A DNA stretch of 27,439 nucleotides, taken from positions 1 to 27,439 of IMG/VR virus record IMGVR_UViG_3300025141_009520; one strand, written 5' to 3'. This DNA comes from a virus. A program made the position numbers and the translations under genes. Shown here one piece after another: positions 1 to 5,471 of this stretch. The stretch's first letter is position 1. Every line of letters begins with the position of its first letter. The notes under the pieces are model-generated. The model ran no database searches, was not told the origin of the DNA, and was given only the letters and a program-made list of their open reading frames with translations.

Positions 1-292
1 ATCTATCGGAAAACCTATCTATACAGGATTTCCTCATTGGCTCGGAAATCTCAACGCCAACAAAGGTGTTGAATGGAAGGTAATCTATCAGTCTGGAAAT
101 TCCTTCTCCTCTGGAACACCCAAGGTCAACTATATCGGTTTGTGGTACCGCATACTGTTGGGCCAAATCCGTAACTGCTTCCCTCATTACCTCGTATTGA
201 GGAATGGAGCGTTTTAACATGTCGTCGAAAACCTTTGTGACCTCATCATTGAATTCCCATTTTCCATCAGGGATAACCATGTCTTGGTTCAT
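1..292 (-). CDS. CmoA-like SAM-dependent enzyme (carboxy-SAM synthase candidate), 3' part cut by window edge
   Basis: Only the first 97 codons are visible; the frame is open to the window edge. The start overlaps the upstream stop as ATGA, with GGAG in front. The N-terminus reads WEFNDEV..VFDDMLKRSIPQY (residues 12-33), followed by the Rossmann motif I DLGCSRGEG (56-64) and an acidic strand end at VGVEIS. By memory this matches E. coli CmoA almost without gaps (WTFDERV..VFPDMIQRSVPGY, then DLGCS.G). CmoA makes carboxy-S-adenosylmethionine from SAM and prephenate. The Arg that binds the cofactor carboxylate lies in the missing part, so an ordinary class I methyltransferase remains possible; phages carry such relatives. 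As the last visible gene of a coupled operon with chorismate mutase and a variant C5 DNA methyltransferase, CmoA function is the better reading. Confidence 0.72.
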   Translation of the reverse strand, partial: MNQDMVIPDGKWEFNDEVTKVFDDMLKRSIPQYEVMREAVTDLAQQYAVPQTDIVDLGCSRGEGISRLIDYLPFNTFVGVEISEPMRKSCIDRFSDR

Positions 293-1137
293 TGCTCCAC
301 TCCTATCCTGTTGTTTGCCAATGCGTTATAAATTCCAACTGGTGACCTCCACCCTCCAACGTTCCAATTCGTATCTATTAACGAACGGAAATGTTTGGCT
401 ATACCTGAGTCACCAAGCTGAAGGTTTGTATGTGGGAGTAGGTTTACAATTCTTGGGATTTCCTTCTTGAATGCAAGGCGCGCATGTTTTTTCTGTTTTG
501 GGGAATTCAAGTCCTTGAAGTTGAACCCGTTAAATAGGTCCAGAAGGTCCGGAGATCGGTCCCTGTATGGAACGCTTATTTGGCATTCCTTAGATGCGGC
601 AACTTTCCTAACGCATCTTATTTGAGGGGAACCCTTTAGGAATTCTTCTCTCCTGAAAAGATTTATTGGTTCGGGGTCAACTTGGTCCCTGTAGGTTATC
701 TCCCTCTTCCTACCAAGAGCAAAGTATCTCTCCGCATTGTACCCAATGAGTACGGTAAACCCTGGTTCCAATTCTCTAATTGTCCTAACTATGGGCCATG
801 AGCATTCAATGTCGGATTTTTTCCTAAGACCAAACACCTTTACTAATTCCGAAACGTCCTCTTGTAAAATATCTATGGATCGAGGAAGGATGGTAACCCG
901 GCACTCCAGACCACAGGCCTTTGCGGTCCTCCTTGCCTCCCTTTGGTCCATTGAGTTGACACCCTCTAAGGCAAATGTAAGGCAAAGAGGATTTTTTTTT
1001 GCTGCTATTGCTGCACCAAGCAGTGTATGGGAATCAACTCCACCAGATAGAAGAACGGCAATCCTTCCATCTATCTTCTCCACTTCCTCGATAAGGACTC
1101 TCCTTATTCCTTCCGTTAGATGGTCATCGCTTGGCAT
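289..1137 (-). CDS. Asparagine-synthetase-type PP-loop amide ligase, no glutaminase domain
   Basis: 282 residues. The PP-loop SGGVDS lies at 31-36, followed by LCLTFAL (51-57) and an alpha-hairpin typical of the AsnB synthetase domain. GYNAERYF (132-139) sits where AsnB has its GADELFGGY loop. VPYRD (189-193) and a KK..R.AF stretch (216-223) match the AsnB C-terminal signature. The N-terminal Ntn glutaminase domain with catalytic Cys is absent, so ammonia must come free or from another protein. The family activates a carboxylate as an acyl-AMP and replaces AMP with an amine. The start ATG lies 14 nt inside the upstream methyltransferase gene, with GCGGAGA ahead of it. Context suggests amidation of a carboxymethyl group on DNA (inference). 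QueC or thiolation-type PP-loop enzymes are less likely because the C-terminal AsnB pattern is present. Confidence 0.75.
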   Translation of the reverse strand: MPSDDHLTEGIRRVLIEEVEKIDGRIAVLLSGGVDSHTLLGAAIAAKKNPLCLTFALEGVNSMDQREARRTAKACGLECRVTILPRSIDILQEDVSELVKVFGLRKKSDIECSWPIVRTIRELEPGFTVLIGYNAERYFALGRKREITYRDQVDPEPINLFRREEFLKGSPQIRCVRKVAASKECQISVPYRDRSPDLLDLFNGFNFKDLNSPKQKKHARLAFKKEIPRIVNLLPHTNLQLGDSGIAKHFRSLIDTNWNVGGWRSPVGIYNALANNRIGVEQ

Positions 1138-2155
1138 TTAATTTCTCCGCAATGGTTGAGGCTATCCGACTCATCATCATTGGAGGTACGGCGCGCCCAA
1201 GCCTTTCCCATCTCTGCTCATATGAACCGGAAAGCTCAAAATCATCTGGAAAGGAACAGAGCCTTTTTAATTCATGTATGGTTAGCCTATCGGAGTTTTT
1301 CTGATTTTCCGAAAAGCAGTTAATGGAACTTGGACGATCCACTTTGTAAACATCGCTAAAAAATCCCATAGTGGTAACGGTTGGTGACTGGAAACTTGGC
1401 GTATAAATAGGAGCGCCGACTCCCCATCCTCTTCCGGTAAACCGAATGCACTGGACAGAGGTATCAAGGCCCTTCAAGGATTCTCCTATCGTATAACCCC
1501 AGCTATCGGGACGTGGAAAAACTGGGCTCAACCCCAAATCATTCCTAAACCCTACAAAAATCAATCTTTGGCGAGCCTGTGGAACTCCTAGTCTTCCAGC
1601 ATTTATAATCGCTGCGGAAACCTTGTAACCGCAATCTTTCAACTCTCCAATTATCTGCTTAAAATATCCTTTGGCTTTTCCTCTTATAAGGGCAGGAACG
1701 TTTTCGGCTACGAAGGCACGGGGTTGCAACCCGTCAAGGATTCGGGTGTACTCGAAAAAAAGGTCATCCGTCCTCTGTTTGGTGTCGCTATACTTTTTTA
1801 CTTTTCCCCAATCCTTTGTTCTCTTTCCTGCGGAAGCCAAGCTAAAGGAAGAGCACGGAGGACTTCCGTCTAAAATATCCACAGAACCTTTTGGGATACC
1901 TGCATCCCGTAAAATATCGGAAGCCTCTACTTCCCTAATGTCCCTAGTGTCCAAATGGGAATTTGGGTGATTCAATTTATAAACCTCTGCCGCGGCTGGA
2001 ACAAATTCAGAGGCCCATACAACCTTGCATCCCGCAATCCTGTATCCCAAGCACGATCCACCGCATCCCGAAAACGTGGAAACCACGTTTATCCCATTCC
2101 ATGGGATCGCCGCTATTTCCTTCATGTCTGGAATTCTATATGGAGGTTTCTCCAT
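1124..2155 (-). CDS. Cytosine-C5 DNA methyltransferase family, motif X Asn replaced by Arg
   Basis: 343 residues. The C5 motifs are in order: I, FSGCGGSCLG (28-37); II around WASEF (47-51); IV, GSPPCSSFS with nucleophile Cys101; VI, ENV (151-153); VIII, QARQR (193-197); a variable target-recognition region about 210-290; and motif X, RWERLGRAVPP (315-325). The usual motif X is QxGNxVPP, in which the Asn lies by the SAM methionine end; here it is Arg321 (codon at 1195-1193). The family transfers the methyl of SAM to C5 of cytosine in a short DNA target. The Arg could instead receive the negative charge of carboxy-SAM, making this a carboxymethyltransferase (inference). The start overlaps the chorismate mutase stop as TAATG, with AGAGGG upstream. 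No restriction endonuclease is next to it. Confidence 0.93.
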   Translation of the reverse strand: MEKPPYRIPDMKEIAAIPWNGINVVSTFSGCGGSCLGYRIAGCKVVWASEFVPAAAEVYKLNHPNSHLDTRDIREVEASDILRDAGIPKGSVDILDGSPPCSSFSLASAGKRTKDWGKVKKYSDTKQRTDDLFFEYTRILDGLQPRAFVAENVPALIRGKAKGYFKQIIGELKDCGYKVSAAIINAGRLGVPQARQRLIFVGFRNDLGLSPVFPRPDSWGYTIGESLKGLDTSVQCIRFTGRGWGVGAPIYTPSFQSPTVTTMGFFSDVYKVDRPSSINCFSENQKNSDRLTIHELKRLCSFPDDFELSGSYEQRWERLGRAVPPMMMSRIASTIAEKLNAKR

Positions 2156-2457
2156 TATCCCTCTGGTTCATCAAACCTAGAATGCTCGAAAAGAACTGTC
2201 CAAATCTTACGGGCTACCTCTTCGCCGTATAATCCAGCATCCACCCTTTTTAAGACCTCTTCCTCTCTGGATGGGTCCCGCATGTCCACTTGGAAATCCT
2301 GTTTCAGTTTCTGCATTTTATGAACAAGCTTGGATCTCCGAAGAAGGGCCATGGATATTTCGTCATCCTGCCTGCTTATCATCTTACGAAGGTCCTCGAC
2401 CTCTTTTCTGAAAAAGTCCTTGGCAATTCTAGGGACTCTTGGGTTGTTGGCAATCAT
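2155..2457 (-). CDS. AroQ-type (class II) chorismate mutase, free-standing
   Basis: 100 residues, the usual size for a single all-helical AroQ domain. From L23 to V72 it aligns without gaps to my recollection of E. coli chorismate mutase. It keeps the residues equivalent to Arg11, Arg28, Lys39, Asp48, Arg51, Glu52 and Ser84: here R24, R41, K52, D61, R64, E65 and S93. The Gln88 position is Glu97, as in the yeast enzyme, which has Glu there. The enzyme rearranges chorismate to prephenate. I chose ATG at 2457 because it overlaps the ParB-like stop as ATGA and has GGAG 8 nt ahead. Phages seldom need aromatic amino acid synthesis; prephenate is also the CmoA substrate, and a CmoA-like gene lies three genes downstream. 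A non-catalytic helical protein is the alternative, but the active-site match argues against it. Confidence 0.82.
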   Translation of the reverse strand: MIANNPRVPRIAKDFFRKEVEDLRKMISRQDDEISMALLRRSKLVHKMQKLKQDFQVDMRDPSREEEVLKRVDAGLYGEEVARKIWTVLFEHSRFDEPEG

Positions 2458-2951
2458 GAGGAGGCTCCAGACCACTCATAGTTACACTTTGGGCATCTAT
2501 GGTCCGTTCCTATGTCCTCATTGAATTCCTCAAATTGGGCTGCCGGTTCATTCTCCACCATGAGCTTTTCCAACTCAACAAGGGACCAACCCAGTCCGTC
2601 CAAGTTCACCTCGTCCTTATCTAATTCCGATAGGATTTTGGATAGATCCTGTGACCAGTTGGCAAGTTCACCCAATCGATTATCCGCTAAAGCCAATGCC
2701 CTCGATTCATGTTCCGTGATGTCCACAAACCTAACAGGAACCTTCTCATGCCCAAGTTTGATTGCTGCCTTAAGCCTTGTATGCCCAGCAATAACCCTCC
2801 CATTCTCACGGCGAGCGATGATAACGGCACCCCAGCCAAATCGTTCAAGGCTCTTGGCAACTTCATCCACTGCGTGGTCATTGTCCCTCGGATTCTCTGT
2901 CCAAGGAACCAGGTCCTCAATATCTACCCATTCCGCTGCATTCGGCTCCAT
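2454..2951 (-). CDS. ParB/Srx-like domain protein with C-terminal CxxC
   Basis: 165 residues. The N-terminal half carries the ParB-like fold signature: DLVPWTENPRDN (13-24), a helix ending SLERFGW (34-40), VIAGHTRLKAA (53-63) and VPVRFVDI. Helices follow, with ALADNRL typical of phage and prophage ParB-like proteins next to DNA methyltransferases. The C-terminus ends with CPKC (153-156), one zinc knuckle half. Some family members bind DNA, cut it, or hydrolyse nucleotides; the exact role here is unknown. I chose ATG 2951 over an upstream GTG because GGAG sits 5 nt ahead of it. It is the first gene of the modification module and overlaps the chorismate mutase start. It may bring the modification enzymes to DNA, which is inference. 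Confidence 0.8.
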   Translation of the reverse strand: MEPNAAEWVDIEDLVPWTENPRDNDHAVDEVAKSLERFGWGAVIIARRENGRVIAGHTRLKAAIKLGHEKVPVRFVDITEHESRALALADNRLGELANWSQDLSKILSELDKDEVNLDGLGWSLVELEKLMVENEPAAQFEEFNEDIGTDHRCPKCNYEWSGASS

Positions 2952-2990
2952 GTTATCTCCATTGTTTGGCACTTGTACTATACTAGCCTA
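2952..2990 (-). promoter_or_regulatory. Candidate promoter for the DNA modification module
   Basis: On the minus strand, GGCTAGTATAGTACAAG lies about 20 nt before the ParB-like ATG. TATAGT (2982-2977) fits a sigma70 -10 element at five of six positions. No good -35 box is seen 17 nt upstream, so activation or read-through is possible. The position, after a gene end and before five coupled genes, makes a separate promoter plausible. Confidence 0.3.
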
Positions 2991-2996
2991 AACAAT

Positions 2997-3260
2997 TCAG
3001 AAAGTAAATTTCACTCCTGCAAGGAATTCATAAACAAGCCTGGACCTATCAGGTTCGGACTCCATGGCAATGGATGCGCTTAGGAATGCGGCGTCCTTGT
3101 CGGTAAAATGGTGTGAATATTCCGCGAGGGCACCAGTCAGGAATCTCTTCCTGTCTCCTTTTATAAACCCGGTGAGATTTAGGCTACTGGTGTTCTCGGG
3201 GAGATCCGTTGCCGCGACTAAGGAGCCCTCAACCTTATCGCTTATATCGTCAAGGGCTAC
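2997..3260 (-). CDS. Open frame after the holin without a standard start codon (possible -1 frameshift product)
   Basis: 87 sense codons, from GTA at 3260 to TGA at 2999-2997, with no stop; the other minus frames here are closed. The peptide looks like real protein: charged and helical, with FIKGDRKRF and DAAFLSASIAME. Arg codons are mixed AGG/AGA as in neighbours. The frame stays open upstream to a TAA at 3329-3327, inside the holin gene, but has no ATG, GTG or TTG before an internal ATG 25 codons from the end. It is in the -1 frame relative to the holin. Possible routes are slippage at CAAAAAG (3308-3302) or CCCC (3266-3263), a CTG start after AGGAAGAG, or an indel error. No function is recognised. 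Confidence 0.5.
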   Translation of the reverse strand, partial: VALDDISDKVEGSLVAATDLPENTSSLNLTGFIKGDRKRFLTGALAEYSHHFTDKDAAFLSASIAMESEPDRSRLVYEFLAGVKFTF

Positions 3261-3490
3261 TTGGGGTCTTGGGTAGAAATGGCACTTGTTAGTGCCTCTG
3301 CCTTTTTGGTCATGCCTCTGGAAATATTATATCCAAGAGCAGTGAACGCACTGGCAGCAAAGGCCATAACCTTGCCTGCGGTCGATTCGTCTCCAACATA
3401 CCCGCTTGCTATCAATGCGCCTAAAATTAAAGCGCAAAGACTTAACCAAAACTCCGAAGTACGGTACCCAGGTTTCCTTGCTTGTGCCAT
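3257..3490 (-). CDS. Small holin-like membrane protein
   Basis: 77 residues. Start ATG 3490 is chosen because it overlaps the endopeptidase stop as TAATG and has AAAGG ahead; a longer upstream reading would run inside the endopeptidase gene. PGYRTSEFWLSL is followed by a hydrophobic segment ALILGALIASG, then a short loop and a second segment ending in ALGYNISRGMTKK. Two membrane passes with a basic end fit small phage holins that release or activate the endolysin. Its place directly after the M15 endopeptidase supports this. Family assignment is by pattern and context, not a catalytic motif. The last 14 codons overlap the open frame described next to it. Confidence 0.7.
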   Translation of the reverse strand: MAQARKPGYRTSEFWLSLCALILGALIASGYVGDESTAGKVMAFAASAFTALGYNISRGMTKKAEALTSAISTQDPK

Positions 3491-4089
3491 TACTTTACCT
3501 TTCTTAAAGAGAAGTGCATAGGATCGCAAAATGTTTTCCATCTGCCGCCCCATTCAAAACCTACACTTTCAAAAGCCATCACCACGCCAGCGGGTAGGCT
3601 GCTATATTCTTTCCAACCCTTAGTAAAGGGCATCGGTCTATCCTTATACTTCCTTCGGCTCCATGCTCTATTTTCTGATGGGTCAATATCGAACGCTATC
3701 CCATAGGTATGGTCCGAGAACGGAACGCGTGGATCTTTGCTATGCCTCATCCTTCTTGGATTGAAACACCCTATCCTTTTTGGTTTCCAATCGGGGCAGT
3801 TGATATGAGCCCGACGCATTGCTTCCACAAAGTACGGAGCAACCAATCGGTGCATATAAAGGCGACGAAAATAATTAGGAAACCTTTCAGCAGGAACCGT
3901 TCCAAGGTTTTTTCCAAACTTCCTAGAAACCTTGAACCTGTTGTCGGCTCCAACGGAAACAGATGGTTCACCATAAACTTCGTCCCTTTCCTTTAATCCA
4001 ACTGGAATACCAATCAACCCACCATCGAACGGTACTACCTCAATTTCCTTTTTCCGAAGCAGTTGGCAAATTTTATTTAGATTCCACAA
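3490..4089 (-). CDS. Endolysin, M15-family peptidase (VanY / Ala-Glu endopeptidase type)
   Basis: 199 residues. SDHTYGIAFDID gives the M15 zinc pattern HxxGxAxD with H127 and D134. GFEWGG (177-182) supplies the catalytic Glu179, and DPMHF supplies the third ligand H192. M15 phage enzymes cut peptide stems of peptidoglycan at the end of infection. The start is probably TTG at 4089, two nt after the upstream stop, with GGGAA ahead; no in-frame ATG occurs before residue 79, which would lose conserved sequence. The stop overlaps the holin start. No signal peptide is seen, so it needs a holin for export, consistent with the next gene. Confidence 0.88.
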   Translation of the reverse strand: MWNLNKICQLLRKKEIEVVPFDGGLIGIPVGLKERDEVYGEPSVSVGADNRFKVSRKFGKNLGTVPAERFPNYFRRLYMHRLVAPYFVEAMRRAHINCPDWKPKRIGCFNPRRMRHSKDPRVPFSDHTYGIAFDIDPSENRAWSRRKYKDRPMPFTKGWKEYSSLPAGVVMAFESVGFEWGGRWKTFCDPMHFSLRKVK

Positions 4090-4090
4090 A

Positions 4091-4426
4091 TCAGGTTCCC
4101 ATCGCGGCCATTAGGACCTGCGCCAATCCTGCTCCAGCTCCCGAGGTTGCTAGCATAGCCAAACAAATTTTCCAGATAAAGGTCCGCTGGTTTTCCATGA
4201 TTCTATGTATCTCCTGTACCTCGGTTGATATTTCTTCCAACTGGTTTGTTATGAATCCTATACGCCCGTTCTTTCCACTACTCCCAACAAGGTCAATCAT
4301 GGCCTCTCGGTTGTTAACGACCATTTTTTTTATGTCCGAATATTTTAATTCTATGGAATTTACACGGTGCTCCAAAACGTTTCCTATACTTCCGGGTGCT
4401 GGAGTATGTGGGAATTCCTCACTCAT
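4091..4426 (-). CDS. XhlA-like membrane-anchored coiled-coil protein
   Basis: 111 residues. The N-terminal two thirds are helical with heptad character (IGNVLEHRVNSIELKYSDI and NQLEEISTEVQEIHRIM). The C-terminus is one hydrophobic segment, FIWKICLAMLATSGAGAGLAQVL. This is the layout of XhlA-type proteins that help holins or anchor lysis proteins at the membrane. It overlaps the preceding tail gene by 8 nt and ends just before the endopeptidase, so it is placed in the lysis cassette. A spanin is less likely: the membrane anchor is at the C-terminus and there is no lipobox. Confidence 0.6.
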   Translation of the reverse strand: MSEEFPHTPAPGSIGNVLEHRVNSIELKYSDIKKMVVNNREAMIDLVGSSGKNGRIGFITNQLEEISTEVQEIHRIMENQRTFIWKICLAMLATSGAGAGLAQVLMAAMGT

Positions 4427-5471
4427 AACTTAAAACGGTGACACCGTAAAACTTTATGGTGTCCCCCGAAGTTCTAACCTGAAAATCGTATTTATCGGCA
4501 GCAGCCCCAACGGGTAACGTACCATCAACGGTGTACCATTGCTTGGTGTTTCCAATTCCTGTAAGTTCAATAAGGTCCGACCCATTTGAAAACCTTACCC
4601 TATTGTCCGCCGTCGAACCTGTCCCACTGGTTCGCTGTGCCAGTGCTGCAAGCCGGACAGGAACAGTAGTTTGGGATTTCACGGCATGGTATCGTAAATC
4701 CAGCGTTATTCCCGGAGTTGCCGCGCCCACAGTTGTCGTAGTCGAACGGTCTATCAAGTTGGTGTAGGTCGTTGCCGCCATCTGATAAGGATCCGTGTCC
4801 AAAGACCACCATGCTAAAACGCTCCCATTTCTTTTCCAAAGGTTTGTCTGCGCCTCTATTATATCCTGTTGGTCCGCGTCAAGTATAGGGGCACCCGTCC
4901 CACCTATGGTTTGTTTAACGATTCCAGTATCCGTATCATCAACTGGATTTCCACCAACCTCGAATGCACAAACCGCTACGCACCGAGCGTAATTTTCTTC
5001 CACGATTTCAATGGAGTATGCCTCGTTGGCATTTACGTTGACGCCCTTTTTCATCCAAGTTATTTTTTCAGGCGTGTCGACCGAATGCCCTGCCGCAAAC
5101 ATTAAGTCATAAAAATAAATGGTCTGGGTACTGGTATCACTTATCCTTGTTACCACTATCTTTACACGGCAATTCTCGGTGTAGCTTGCCGCAACAACCC
5201 GCATAAGACCAACTTGGAATTCCAGTCTGGATGTATTATATCCGTTCCAGTTGTACCCTACTCCAAATGTTCTGCCCGCAGATATTCCAGCAACCAAAGA
5301 GTTTAGGTCACGCCCATAAGTATAAAAACACTTTTTCCTAAAAGCAGCTATATGGTTCGTACCTCTTACAACCGACTGCATATATCGACCATCGGGTGCT
5401 TTCCCGTTACGAACAAAACCCTCATGATGGATTCTTGGGGGAATGCTTTGGTCTGCTAGATAGGTGGCCAT
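4419..5471 (-). CDS. Tail fibre / receptor-binding protein candidate
   Basis: 350 residues, Thr-, Ser- and Val-rich, predicted mostly beta. The last tail gene before the lysis cassette is the usual place of a host-recognition protein. The N-terminal part (ADQSIPPRIHHEGFVRNGK) could attach to the tail tip protein encoded just upstream, with which it shares a TAATG junction. The C-terminal third has short beta repeats with RVRFSNGSDLIELTG. I see no glycosidase motif and no clear fibre family signature, so the role is inferred from position and composition. Confidence 0.5.
   Translation of the reverse strand: MATYLADQSIPPRIHHEGFVRNGKAPDGRYMQSVVRGTNHIAAFRKKCFYTYGRDLNSLVAGISAGRTFGVGYNWNGYNTSRLEFQVGLMRVVAASYTENCRVKIVVTRISDTSTQTIYFYDLMFAAGHSVDTPEKITWMKKGVNVNANEAYSIEIVEENYARCVAVCAFEVGGNPVDDTDTGIVKQTIGGTGAPILDADQQDIIEAQTNLWKRNGSVLAWWSLDTDPYQMAATTYTNLIDRSTTTTVGAATPGITLDLRYHAVKSQTTVPVRLAALAQRTSGTGSTADNRVRFSNGSDLIELTGIGNTKQWYTVDGTLPVGAAADKYDFQVRTSGDTIKFYGVTVLSYE

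Noticed and set aside
1-292. Supply of carboxy-SAM for tRNA uridine modification (CmoB pathway)
   Set aside because: No CmoB-like gene is seen, and the neighbours include a DNA C5 enzyme with an altered cofactor site; not excluded, since the region beyond the window is unseen.
289-1137. QueC or other PP-loop enzyme for 7-deazaguanine modification
   Set aside because: The C-terminal VPYRD and KK..R.AF pattern is AsnB-like, and no queuosine pathway partner (QueD, QueE, FolE) is in the window.
1124-2155. Methyltransferase of a restriction-modification system
   Set aside because: No restriction endonuclease lies beside it, and the linked genes are metabolic enzymes.
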